NCBI GenBank assembly: GCA_900114405.1
Contig: FOSY01000001.1
Span: 489,523 to 546,594 of the forward strand
Direction: 5' to 3'
Length of the DNA stretch: 57,072 nucleotides
Origin: Lachnospiraceae bacterium KH1T2
GTDB taxonomy: Bacteria; Bacillota; Clostridia; Lachnospirales; Lachnospiraceae
Of this stretch, positions 28,910 to 37,114 are shown piece after piece. Position 1 is the stretch's first letter. The number at the start of each line of letters is the position of its first letter. The translations under genes and the position numbers were made by a program. The notes under the pieces are model-generated. The model was not told where the DNA came from. It searched no databases and saw only the letters and a program-made list of their open reading frames with translations.

Positions 28910-29286
28910 GGTGCCTCCACTGCGTCAGGAATAGTGAATCCCAACTGTTTTTCAATTGCTTCCTCAGCTCCGTTCATGTCCATGTCATCAAGATGACCAA
29001 TGATTCTTCTAAGTCTGCGTTTATCAATAGTTCTGACTGATTCTGCAAGAAGCATAGATGTCCTGTTCATAAAATCCGCATGTTGAAGTACATAATGGGT
29101 TGGAAGATCTTTCTTTTTCAAAGAAGAGGTTATAGGAACAATGGTTACTGTCGGAGAAAAGAAATTTCCGACATCATTCTGGAGAATAAGCACCGGTCTT
29201 TTTCCCTGCTGTTCACATCCGATACCATCCATCCCAAGATCTGCAATACAGACATCGCCACGTCTTACATCTTTGTAATTATTCAT
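28906..29286 (-). CDS. MazF/PemK-type endoribonuclease toxin
   Basis: A 126-residue protein of the MazF fold: RRGDVCIADLGMDGIGCEQQ then GKRPVLILQND, SPTVTIVPITSS and the late ESVRTIDKRRL. This family cleaves mRNA. I start at MNNYKDVRRGD, with AAGGAG nine bases upstream. No antitoxin-like gene lies next to it, although such orphans are frequent beside xis-int in Clostridial elements and may act as regulators of the element. It is coupled to xis by a four-base overlap. Confidence 0.85.
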   Translation of the reverse strand: MNNYKDVRRGDVCIADLGMDGIGCEQQGKRPVLILQNDVGNFFSPTVTIVPITSSLKKKDLPTHYVLQHADFMNRTSMLLAESVRTIDKRRLRRIIGHLDDMDMNGAEEAIEKQLGFTIPDAVEAP

Positions 29287-29388
29287 ATGCGAATACTCCT
29301 TATACAATTTTTTCAAAGGGATGCCCCTTTCACTTGGTAGCCGGTAAGAAAAACATTTTTACAACCATTTGTTAAACGATGCAGAATT

Positions 29389-29857
29389 TCACTTAGCTGC
29401 ACTAAATTTTGTCTTTATCTTTCGGAATCTCTTCGCTACTGCCTGCTGTGAAATATTCATAATCACTGCAATTTCAGCTTGATTAAAGCCTTCCATCACA
29501 TAGAGGGTAAGAAGTTCGATTTCATCTTTTGGAAGCTTAACGAGAACTCCATACAAAACCTCATTTTCAATCTCATCTATCCAGCTCCCCCCGACGATCA
29601 GGATCTGATTCTGCTGCCGGAGTGAACATATTAGCGGAAATAGCTATTAAAGGACTTTCGCTTTCATCATCATTCCCGCCAACATCTAACGGTTGAGAAT
29701 GTTCATAGAAGGATCTGTCTCTGTTGAAGACTTTGCAGTCATATTCATACATTTTCTGGATTTCATCTTCGCTCATTCCAGCAGCCGCATATTCAACACG
29801 TAGTTTTTCCCAATTTTTTTCAAATCTCTTTTTCTCCAAACCATGATTGAAACACAT
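29389..29857 (-). pseudogene. Sigma-70 region 4-like regulator, frameshifted
   Basis: A protein of about 155 residues once one base is removed. The N-terminal half (MCFNHGLEKKRFEKNWEKL) and acidic centre match the sigma-like regulators of Tn916/Tn1549 elements. The C-terminal half, in another frame, is a region 4 helix-turn-helix: LPKDEIELLTLYVMEGFNQ then AEIAVIMNISQQAVAKRF. The break is in a run of six C (plus strand 29587-29592); with five the reading is continuous through GSWIDEIENEVLYG. GGAGG precedes the ATG. It would control element genes if functional. Confidence 0.8.
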
Positions 29858-30173
29858 ATTGAGCCTCCATTTCGTAAGAAATTGCTGGTTACGAAGTGGA
29901 GAACCCCCGACAGACGCAAAAACGGCACACTGATCTATCCGGAGTGTGAGAGCCGGAAGGCTCTCCACTTCAGATGCAGTGAACCGTTCTTCATTACGTG
30001 TCGCTCGCTATTCAATTACCGCTATCTGCACGGGGATGAAGAATTCCTTAAAGCGCTTGGGAATCGACTCTGTAGATTGCGGTGTAAATCTTGTTTACAT
30101 ATGTAATTCTAAGAAAAATGGAGAAATAATACGTTCCCCGAAAAATCAAACTTTTAGTTCGAAAATATCGAAC
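29858..30173 (-). promoter_or_regulatory. Gene-free leader with alternative stems upstream of the sigma-like gene
   Basis: No minus-strand gene is visible here. GAGAGCC and GGCTCTC (29948-29965) form a tetraloop hairpin that extends by AGTG/CACT. CTCCACTTC (29963-29971) can instead pair with GAAGTGGAG (29893-29901), nine perfect bases. These foldings exclude one another, as in attenuators. A regulatory leader is an inference. Confidence 0.4.
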
Positions 30174-30503
30174 TTATCTTTTTGCAACTGCTCTCATCTG
30201 GAGAAGCATGATCTGCCTCGTGCTTTCATCGAGAGAAGCAAACAATTTCAATAATTCTGCGGAGTCAGCATCAAGATTAGGCGTCTTCTGCGTACCACAA
30301 ACCAGATATTCCACAGTAGTTCCAAGAGTCTTCGCAAGTTCCACGATCATGCTCTGTTTCATATCTCCGTGATCATTTTCGTAATAAGAAATCATGCTTT
30401 TCTTGGCAAGCATTGCTTCCGCAAGCTGTTCTTGTGTAATACCATTTCTGATCCTTGCTGCTCTGATACGCTGCCCCAATGTCTCTTCCTTAACGTTTTT
30501 CAT
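30174..30503 (-). CDS. XRE-family regulator
   Basis: A 109-residue protein with a Cro/CI-type helix-turn-helix at about residues 9-65 (IRNGITQEQLAEAMLAKKSM then ISYYENDHGDMKQSMIVELA). The C-terminal 40 residues (DADSAELLKLFASLDESTR) are a short helical tail. I use MKNVKEE as start, with AAAGAGG in front. It probably regulates the left part of the mobile element. A hairpin with a T run separates it from the zinc-ribbon gene upstream. Confidence 0.8.
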   Translation of the reverse strand: MKNVKEETLGQRIRAARIRNGITQEQLAEAMLAKKSMISYYENDHGDMKQSMIVELAKTLGTTVEYLVCGTQKTPNLDADSAELLKLFASLDESTRQIMLLQMRAVAKR

Positions 30504-30543
30504 CTCATCCTCTTTCCGGGCGATAACCGGAAAAAAGGACAAA

Positions 30544-30596
30544 AATAAAGACGCATGAAAAGAGTCAGCTTAATGCCGATTATCTTTTCATGCGTC
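30544..30596 (-). terminator. Terminator or attenuator upstream of the XRE gene
   Basis: A perfect 14-base inverted repeat (GACGCATGAAAAGA and its complement) with a 19-base loop, followed on the minus strand by TTTATTTTTG. It lies between the zinc-ribbon gene and the XRE gene. Confidence 0.7.
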
Positions 30597-30677
30597 CGCG
30601 GTGGTTCAAGCCCACATATCATGAAGCCCTAATTCATTTTTGTGTAGCACATATACCGTGCCAGTTACAGGTCTTTC

Positions 30678-30884
30678 TTACAAGTAACATTTACCATGTA
30701 AATCTGCTCTCTTAAGAATATCTCTTTCAGTAAAATTCTTAAGAGTCACAGCCCTGGTGCATTTGTGGGTATGACATCTTATGATGATTCCATTCATTGC
30801 CGGAGTATCCATGTCTCCGGTAAGTGCATAAGCCATCTTCATAGACTTTTTGCACTTCTTACAATAAAATTCTATCTCCTGCAC
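30678..30884 (-). CDS. Small zinc-ribbon-like protein
   Basis: A 68-residue protein with CKKC near the start and the histidine-cysteine group CHTHKC in the middle, a likely single zinc site. I recall similar small proteins in Clostridial integrative elements, but know no function. Start is GTG with GAGGTGAGGAG upstream. Confidence 0.6.
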   Translation of the reverse strand: MQEIEFYCKKCKKSMKMAYALTGDMDTPAMNGIIIRCHTHKCTRAVTLKNFTERDILKRADLHGKCYL

Positions 30885-31295
30885 TCTGACTCCTCACCTC
30901 CGATTCAGTATGGTTGTAATCCGAAGCTTGAAAAGGAAAGGGAAAGTCACCTTTGCAAGTTATTGATTTGGTACAGAATGCACAGAGGGTAGATGTTTCA
31001 TTGCCCCCTACGCATGTAAACATCATTCATCATTAGCCTCTTCCCTCCATATTCCCTGATCTATACAGACAAGTTCCGAATGCACTGAGGTTGTGCTGCC
31101 TGTATGTTGCCTCCCTATTAATATCTTTCTTCAGTTGTCACATCCACTATATCGAACTGATGTACTTATTTTAATACCAAATATTTGGCGAATCAATAGT
31201 CACTTTAGTCTATTTATACCAAATTATTTGCCGATAATTTAAAAAAGTGGTACTATATAGGAAAATAATTCTCATTTTTTAGAAAGAGGTATGCC
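30885..31295. promoter_or_regulatory. Divergent control region with twin repressor operators
   Basis: This 411-base gap separates the minus-strand left arm from the LexA-like gene. It holds a perfect palindrome CCAAATATTTGG (31177-31188) and a second copy CCAAATTATTTGCC (31219-31232), both preceded by ATA. A promoter toward the repressor reads TTGCCG, 17 bases, TACTAT (31228-31256), so its -35 box is inside the second operator. Autoregulation by the downstream repressor is the natural reading. The rest (30885-31140) shows nothing I can name. Confidence 0.6.
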
Positions 31296-32048
31296 ATGAA
31301 AGATGTTGGAGAGCTCCTGAGCCATTTTCGTAAGAAGTCGGGTCTTACACAGCTTAAACTTGCTCAGGAATTAGAGAAAAACGGAGTAAAGATAGGATAC
31401 CGTTCCGTATCCAGTTGGGAGAAAAACGTCTGCGAGCCAACAGTCACAGTATTTTTGAATATATGCAAGATCCTGAATATCTCTGATGTCATGGAAGCCT
31501 ACTTTGGAGAAAATACCAGTAATCCATTCAATAACCTGAATGAAGCTGGACGAAAAAAGGCTATGGAATATATAGCACTTCTAGAAGGATATAATAATGG
31601 CGAATACCTGAAAGAAAAAACTGTTGAAGAAAGATTAAAAGATGATGAGCACTTACACGTAGTAGAATTCCCGGCATCTACAATTTCTTTTATCCGTGTT
31701 TATGATAATCGTGTATCCGCCGGTCTTGGAAATTTCCTAGAAAGTTATTCTTATGATGAATTAAGCCGCAAAGACCACCATGTTCCGGCAGATGCCGATT
31801 TCGGTGTACGTATCACTGGCGACAGTATGCAGCCAAGATATATCAACGGTCAGATTGTATGGGTTCATCAGCAGGAAACACTTGAAGAAGGTCAGATAGG
31901 TATTTTCGAGCTGAACGGAGAATGCTACTGTAAGCAGCTTCACTATGAAAATCAGCAGGCTCAGCTCATATCCTTAAATAAAGAATACGCCCCCATAATA
32001 GTCAAGGAAGGTGATTCCTTCCGGACTTTCGGACACGTACTCAGCTAA
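31296..32048 (+). CDS. LexA/CI-like repressor with S24 autoprotease domain
   Basis: A 250-residue repressor. The N-terminal helix-turn-helix spans about 5-65 (FRKKSGLTQLKLAQELEKNG). The C-terminal peptidase S24 domain has the cleavage pair A142-G143 in RVSAGLGNF, serine 177 in ITGDSMQP and lysine 213 in YCKQL. Such repressors cleave themselves after DNA damage and release mobile-element genes. GAAAGAGG precedes the ATG. Twin operators upstream suggest autoregulation and control of the divergent arm. Confidence 0.9.
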   Translation: MKDVGELLSHFRKKSGLTQLKLAQELEKNGVKIGYRSVSSWEKNVCEPTVTVFLNICKILNISDVMEAYFGENTSNPFNNLNEAGRKKAMEYIALLEGYNNGEYLKEKTVEERLKDDEHLHVVEFPASTISFIRVYDNRVSAGLGNFLESYSYDELSRKDHHVPADADFGVRITGDSMQPRYINGQIVWVHQQETLEEGQIGIFELNGECYCKQLHYENQQAQLISLNKEYAPIIVKEGDSFRTFGHVLS

Positions 32049-32084
32049 CTCAGGTATTTATTTCAATCGGGGAGGTGCATAGAT

Positions 32085-32288
32085 ATGTCTGTCATAAATC
32101 ATCTACGAGAAATACGCATGGGTAAAGGACTCACCCAAAAAGAAGTAGCTGATGCACTCTCTATCAGCAAGGATTCTCTCTCCCGGTACGAAAACGGGAA
32201 GCAGGATCCACGCCTTGATGTTGCGATCAGGCTCAGTAAATATTTGGAAGTTTCGATGGAAATTTTATATGACGTTGCTGCCGATTAA
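32085..32288 (+). CDS. Small XRE-family DNA-binding protein
   Basis: A 67-residue stand-alone helix-turn-helix (GKGLTQKEVADALSISKDSL then SRYENGKQDPRLDVAIRLSK). It lies 36 bases after the LexA-like repressor with GGGGAGG upstream, probably in the same transcript. Target unknown. Confidence 0.85.
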   Translation: MSVINHLREIRMGKGLTQKEVADALSISKDSLSRYENGKQDPRLDVAIRLSKYLEVSMEILYDVAAD

Positions 32289-32346
32289 ATTCCGGCATCG
32301 TCATATTTTATGCCAAGATCATTTTCTCAAAAGCTCAGGTGTTGTT

Positions 32347-32628
32347 ATGGTTATAAATAAAGTTGATGTAATATGCGAACACAAATCCGATGGATCCATC
32401 ATTCCTCTGAGATTTCAGATTCTCGATGAAGACGGAGCCTATCAGCGGTTCACGATAAAAGGATACAAACTAAATGAAGTAGACGGAGCCTACACGACCA
32501 AAGACTGTCTCTACGTCTCACGCGGCACAAATATCTATGAATGCAAGATAGATGTTTTGGGCTATAAGAAATTCGTGCGGTTATACTACTTTATAGATAG
32601 GTCACAGTGGAAGCTGGGGTTTGATTAA
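32347..32628 (+). CDS. Conserved hypothetical protein of the element
   Basis: A 93-residue protein (MVINKVDVICEHKSDGSIIP) of mostly beta character ending in YFIDRSQWKLGFD. I recall similar proteins in Lachnospiraceae elements, without known function. The ATG at 32347 begins where the family does; the open frame before it overlaps the upstream gene and is not coding. It completes a three-gene plus-strand unit behind the repressor. Confidence 0.65.
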   Translation: MVINKVDVICEHKSDGSIIPLRFQILDEDGAYQRFTIKGYKLNEVDGAYTTKDCLYVSRGTNIYECKIDVLGYKKFVRLYYFIDRSQWKLGFD

Positions 32629-32677
32629 CCAAAGCCTAGCTTCCTTCTCCATTTTCAATGTTTCTTTGCAAATCATA

Positions 32678-33367
32678 TTATCCTAATGGCTCAGGCATTT
32701 CATTTTGAGATACTTTTTTTATGCAGCTTTCATAACTCTCCAGCATCTTCTTTCTTTTTTCTAAACAAAATATTTTAGTCTCAAATGTTGCCGATACATA
32801 ATATTCTATAAATATAACCATTAATACTATCAGAACAAACGCTGCTACAACAAGTAAACCACCGTCTCTAATAATGATTTTCACAGTTTCTATCAATAAT
32901 TCTTTATCAACATTCTTCTCCTTTATATAATCTAAACCTATAGGAATTAGTATCGCGCTACATAATATTGATAGCGGAGTTATTGTTTTGGATGATAATT
33001 CATTTATTGCTTTATGTGCTCTTCTTGACTGTTGTATCTCGAATTCAATATCTTCTAATTTACTGCGATTTTCATACTTATTTACAAAAATGACATCTAA
33101 GTATTTTTTATATTCGATTTCTATATATCCAATGCATTTGACGAAAGCCAACGCAATAAAAAAGAAAATCAATGATGGTCCTGCAGAACATACTGTTGAC
33201 CATATTGCAACCAGACTTATCCCTTTAGGTGCTGATATTTTATCAAGAAACATCATCCCCATAAATAATAAAGCTGGCACGCCTATACAGTAAATAAACA
33301 ATAACAAATTCATTCCGATACCAGAAAACATAGAGTTAAGTTTATCAAATATCTTTTCCTTTTTCAT
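32678..33367 (-). CDS. Four-helix membrane protein of unknown function
   Basis: A 229-residue protein with four predicted membrane helices: about 17-38 (MNLLLFIYCIGVPALLFMGM), 56-78, 130-148 and 170-195 (LLVVAAFVLIVLMVIFIEYY). A charged, coiled-coil-like cytoplasmic segment lies between helices two and three. I do not recognise a named domain. It lies 254 bases downstream of an AAA ATPase on the same strand, at the edge of a defence island, which makes a membrane-effector role conceivable but unproved. AAGGAG precedes the ATG. Confidence 0.7.
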   Translation of the reverse strand: MKKEKIFDKLNSMFSGIGMNLLLFIYCIGVPALLFMGMMFLDKISAPKGISLVAIWSTVCSAGPSLIFFFIALAFVKCIGYIEIEYKKYLDVIFVNKYENRSKLEDIEFEIQQSRRAHKAINELSSKTITPLSILCSAILIPIGLDYIKEKNVDKELLIETVKIIIRDGGLLVVAAFVLIVLMVIFIEYYVSATFETKIFCLEKRKKMLESYESCIKKVSQNEMPEPLG

Positions 33368-33621
33368 AAAACTCCTTCAATCAATCTCAATACCAGAGTT
33401 ATTATCTAATACCCAACATATAAAAATGCCTATACAACCAAAGAACGCCTTTTATTTCACAAATGATACAACAACCTAGGAATTAATGTACTCAACTAAA
33501 AAATTGATATTTGTACTTCTTTTCATATCATACATACGAAACTGATACTTGATTAAATAATCTCTTCCATAACCCTTATCACTTCACACAAATGTATTTT
33601 ATTAATATAATATATTCAAAT

Positions 33622-34992
33622 TTAATATAACAATTTTTCAAGTTTGTCCTCATTAAAATATGGTATTGCCTCAATAGTTCCATCAAATAATGCCTCGTAT
33701 ATTTTTTTATCTGCACGAAGCTGATATTTGTCTAAAGACTTGATAATTGTTGAACCTACTTTAGTTTTAAGCATAAAACTTATTTCATCATTTCTTAAAA
33801 TATCTTCTTTCAAGAGTCGTGATTCATGTGTCGTAATAATTAATTGTGTATTTCTTTTCTCAGCCATTTGCAAAAACAATTTAATAATCTTAGCTGTCAT
33901 GACCGGATGTAAGCATCGATCTATTTCATCAATTACATAAACACTATCATTAGAAATCTTAAATAATATTTCAATAAGATCCAAAAGTCTTGCCGTTCCA
34001 TCAGATTCTTCATTGAGATTAAAATAAATATTTTTCGTTTCATGTTCAAATTCTATAGTTTGTATCGTAATATTATCATCCCGATCAATCTCAAATGTAT
34101 AGAATTCTTTTATTGCCCTAGCCATGATAGATGGCTGTACTTTTTTTCCTTCCTTTTTTACCTGTGCATTTTCTTTTTCAAGATCACTTATAATCCTGTT
34201 ATATAATTCCTCCGGAATTTTACTTTTAACAACTTCCTGTGGGATTTTCGCAATTCTTAAATTACTAATTCCTGTTCCTAACGCATTAAGTATCTCAGCG
34301 ATTTCCTGTAGATTTGAATCCTTAAAATATGGATACCCTCTCAACATATCTTCTGGGAAACTGATAGTCAATTTATCCGTTATCCATTTATAAACAGATT
34401 CCAATATCCTTAATTCTTGATTCTCGACATACATTTTACCTTTACTTTTATTTATAATAGTCAAAAACAAGTTTTCGTGATCACATGCACTATCTTCTCC
34501 ATAATTTACTATCTTTGCTATGGCTTCTTTCTTTCTAAAGAAATCTCCTACATTAAATGTTTCTTCTACCACATCACGCTCATATATTCTTTTCTTTAAT
34601 CCTGATGGAGTGATTTCATAAAGCCATTCTTTTTCAATACTACCAATGTTTAAAATTGCAGAAAATCCAAAACATAATCTTCTATCCTCGCAAATAATCT
34701 CAATTTCAAACTCTGAAGGTAAGTTGCGATTTTTCTCTTTCAACCTGTAATAACTATTTGAGAATCCTCTTGGAAAACCGATTCTAACAATTTTTTGAAA
34801 AAAAAGCAGTGCCTTGACCAGATTAGATTTTCCTGATCCATTTGCCCCAAAAAGTGACTCACATTTAACAAGCCGCAATCTACGGTTTGTATAGATACGT
34901 TTAGAATTTTTTCTAGTTTTTCCAGCCTCTAATGACAATTCCTGTTTCCCATCAAAAGATAGAAAATTGGACACGGAAAATCTGATTAACAT
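33622..34992 (-). CDS. AAA family ATPase (RloA/AAA_21-like)
   Basis: A 456-residue SMC/ABC-type ATPase of the AAA_15/AAA_21 group. It starts MLIRFSVSNFLSFDGKQELS, has Walker A GANGSGKS at 49-56, Walker B YVIDEIDRCLHP near 370 and a following TTHESRLL switch. These ATPases occur in phage-defence settings, usually with a nuclease such as RloB or a TOPRIM domain. No TOPRIM is present here and no RloB gene follows. I choose the ATG after AAGGAG, 24 codons into the longest frame. A strong promoter and a shared operator region link it to the divergent CBASS operon. Confidence 0.82.
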   Translation of the reverse strand: MLIRFSVSNFLSFDGKQELSLEAGKTRKNSKRIYTNRRLRLVKCESLFGANGSGKSNLVKALLFFQKIVRIGFPRGFSNSYYRLKEKNRNLPSEFEIEIICEDRRLCFGFSAILNIGSIEKEWLYEITPSGLKKRIYERDVVEETFNVGDFFRKKEAIAKIVNYGEDSACDHENLFLTIINKSKGKMYVENQELRILESVYKWITDKLTISFPEDMLRGYPYFKDSNLQEIAEILNALGTGISNLRIAKIPQEVVKSKIPEELYNRIISDLEKENAQVKKEGKKVQPSIMARAIKEFYTFEIDRDDNITIQTIEFEHETKNIYFNLNEESDGTARLLDLIEILFKISNDSVYVIDEIDRCLHPVMTAKIIKLFLQMAEKRNTQLIITTHESRLLKEDILRNDEISFMLKTKVGSTIIKSLDKYQLRADKKIYEALFDGTIEAIPYFNEDKLEKLLY

Positions 34993-35026
34993 TTTTTCAT
35001 TTCTCCTTATAACATAATCAACATTT

Positions 35027-35055
35027 ATGATATATCCCAAAAACGATTTTGTCAA
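35027..35055 (-). promoter_or_regulatory. Promoter of the AAA ATPase gene
   Basis: TTGACA, 17 bases, TATCAT on the minus strand, about 35 bases before the start codon. Confidence 0.75.
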
Positions 35056-35067
35056 TTTCGGCACATT

Positions 35068-35125
35068 CGTTTACACGTTTACCCCATATCAAATTGCATT
35101 TAAAACGCATTATTCGTTTTAAACG
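35068..35125. promoter_or_regulatory. Candidate operator between ATPase and CBASS promoters
   Basis: A perfect nine-base inverted repeat, TTTAAAACG and CGTTTTAAA with a seven-base spacer (35099-35123), lies five bases upstream of the CBASS -35 box. Two further CGTTTA half-sites (35068 and 35076) lie on the ATPase side. One regulator could control both directions; which one is unknown. Confidence 0.5.
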
Positions 35126-35127
35126 TA

Positions 35128-35156
35128 TTGACTTCATGTTCTATTTGGAATACAAT
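35128..35156 (+). promoter_or_regulatory. Promoter of the CBASS operon
   Basis: TTGACT, 17 bases, TACAAT on the plus strand, about 65 bases before the cyclase start. Confidence 0.75.
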
Positions 35157-35222
35157 ATCCTCAGAATTAGCACTCTGTAAGATAAAGTGCCAACAATAAT
35201 TATAGAAAGTGAGGATAACTTA

Positions 35223-36449
35223 TTGATTAGTGTTTTTGAACGTCAGACCGATATCTTAAAACTTATTTCACAACTTGATATTTCTCCTACAATGTACAAA
35301 AATGCCGAAGAAAAATATAAATCTTTGGCTGCCTTTCTTGAGAAAAACGGAATCCTTGCAGATATTTATCCACAAGGATCTTTTGCATTTGGTACCGTTG
35401 TACGACCTTCTGCAAATGATCCTAATGCAAACTATGATTTAGATTTCATATGCCAATTACGAATAACAAGAGATGATATCGCTCCAAGTAAACTCCGCCA
35501 AGATATTGAAGACGCATTACTTAGTAGTAATGTTTATGGCGGTAAACTAATAAAATGTGGAGAATGTTTCACTATAGAATATGCTGATATAAGTGGTATA
35601 GGATTTAGCATTGATATAGTTCCAGCAGTTGATGAGTCGCAGCACATTAAAAATGAACTATTCAAATTAAGTAATAACCCTTTACTTATAGACACTTCAA
35701 TTGCAATCCCCCGCGAAAACGGAAAAAGAAATTACAACTGGATTACCAATAATCCAAGAGGATTTAAGAAATGGTTTGATGATATCAACAAGCCCTTTCT
35801 CGACTATAATCGTGATGAGCGACGAGCCATGATATTCGAAAACAATCAGACTTTATTTAATTCTGTCGATGATATACCTTCTGTTTTAGAGCACTCTGCC
35901 TTGCAACGAGTAATACAAATTTTGAAGTATCACCGAGATATGTATTATAAAAATCTGTCAGTAGAGAATCATGATGAGTTAAAGCCCATTTCTGCAATAA
36001 TCAATACATTGGCAGCTGAAATTGCCCAAAATGCCTCTCCAGCATCAGATGTATTCACTTTATTAGCTTATGTACTCAATACACTAGATATATACGGCAT
36101 GCAGCAGACAATATCTTTTGAAGAATTCCGCCAAAACCACTCTACATGCACAGCAATCACACGCGAAAACGGAAAATGGTTAATCCAGAACCCAGCTAAT
36201 CCTCAAGACAATCTTGCTGACAAGTGGAATTCAAATGCCAATATTCCTAAGATGTTTTTTAAATGGGTTACTATATGTCACAAGGATCTCATTGAATCAA
36301 TGAAACTGTCCGATCATCAATTCTATACCGAAATGTCCAATGCTTTCGGTGAAGAAAATGTTCGAAGTAACTGGGGATCAAAATATACTACATCATCTCC
36401 GAAACCCATTAACACATCAGTGGTCTCAAAACCATATCGTGCATTATGA
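35223..36449 (+). CDS. CBASS nucleotide cyclase (CD-NTase, SMODS domain)
   Basis: A cGAS/DncV-like nucleotidyltransferase of 408 residues that would make a cyclic oligonucleotide on phage infection. The active site is clear: YPQGSFAFGT with the GS pair near 52, the metal pair in YDLDF (about 72 and 74), and a third aspartate in SIDIVPAVDE. The predicted start is TTG with AGTGAGG at seven bases; a GTG 12 codons earlier (35187) is possible but lacks a site. The C-terminus ends in a flexible tail of about 25 residues (TTSSPKPINTSVV), suited to conjugation by the adjacent E2-like protein. The product nucleotide cannot be told from sequence. Confidence 0.9.
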   Translation: MISVFERQTDILKLISQLDISPTMYKNAEEKYKSLAAFLEKNGILADIYPQGSFAFGTVVRPSANDPNANYDLDFICQLRITRDDIAPSKLRQDIEDALLSSNVYGGKLIKCGECFTIEYADISGIGFSIDIVPAVDESQHIKNELFKLSNNPLLIDTSIAIPRENGKRNYNWITNNPRGFKKWFDDINKPFLDYNRDERRAMIFENNQTLFNSVDDIPSVLEHSALQRVIQILKYHRDMYYKNLSVENHDELKPISAIINTLAAEIAQNASPASDVFTLLAYVLNTLDIYGMQQTISFEEFRQNHSTCTAITRENGKWLIQNPANPQDNLADKWNSNANIPKMFFKWVTICHKDLIESMKLSDHQFYTEMSNAFGEENVRSNWGSKYTTSSPKPINTSVVSKPYRAL

Positions 36450-37114
36450 ATTTAGACAAAAACGAAATAAGAGAGCAAGTCAAACAATTGCTCTCTACAT
36501 ACCCTAAACTTAATATTGTAAAATCAGACAATTCAACCATACATCTTGCAGGCTCTATATACGTTTATCGAAACGCGCTTAATTATACTGTCCAAAAAAA
36601 TTATATGGTAGAAATAACAATTCCCATCTCAGAAAGCAACACACTTCCTAAGATACGAGAAACCGGAAATGTAATATCTGATAATTATCCTCACAGATAT
36701 CAAAACGGAGAACTTTGTCTGGAAACTGAAACGTCTATGCGCCTACGTTTTATTGATGGTTTAGACCTAGTAGCATGGATGGACGAATATGTTGAGCCAT
36801 ATTTTTTCTCATATGAATACTATACACGATTTGGAAAATATCCTTTTGGTGAAAGGCCTCATTATCTAGACGGCATTATTAACACTTACCAAGATATTTT
36901 TCATACAACAGATTTTATAGAAACGTCCAAATTGCTCATATATGCGGCCGAATCTGTTTACCGTGGACATGCTACATGTCCATGTGGTAGTGGTGTAAAA
37001 TTGCGCAACTGTCACGGAAAATATATTCTTCCTTTTGCACTTGATAAACGTAAAAGAAATATCGCTATTTCTGACTTAAATTTCATTCGAAAGGAGATTT
37101 CTAAATATGAATAA
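36446..37114 (+). CDS. E2-like conjugating protein of a type II-short CBASS
   Basis: A 222-residue protein whose first 120 residues fit a bacterial E2 (ubiquitin-conjugating) fold. YPHRYQNGELCLETE puts the likely catalytic cysteine at 91. There is no E1 domain and no JAB peptidase gene beside it, as in type II-short CBASS where the E2-like protein alone acts on the cyclase. The C-terminus adds a small zinc motif, CPCGSG then CH (C178, C180, C189, H190), of the SEC-C kind. It overlaps the cyclase stop by four bases. The CBASS role is strongly supported by context. Confidence 0.85.
   Translation: MNLDKNEIREQVKQLLSTYPKLNIVKSDNSTIHLAGSIYVYRNALNYTVQKNYMVEITIPISESNTLPKIRETGNVISDNYPHRYQNGELCLETETSMRLRFIDGLDLVAWMDEYVEPYFFSYEYYTRFGKYPFGERPHYLDGIINTYQDIFHTTDFIETSKLLIYAAESVYRGHATCPCGSGVKLRNCHGKYILPFALDKRKRNIAISDLNFIRKEISKYE

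Noticed and set aside
29843..30106. Plus-strand frame with several cysteines
   Set aside because: It begins inside the opposite-strand sigma-like gene, has no ribosome site and matches nothing I know; the stems found there explain the sequence better.
31296..32628. Prophage
   Set aside because: The LexA/CI-like repressor could suggest a phage, but no capsid, terminase, tail or lysis gene is present; int-xis, relaxase and mobC indicate an integrative mobilizable or conjugative element.
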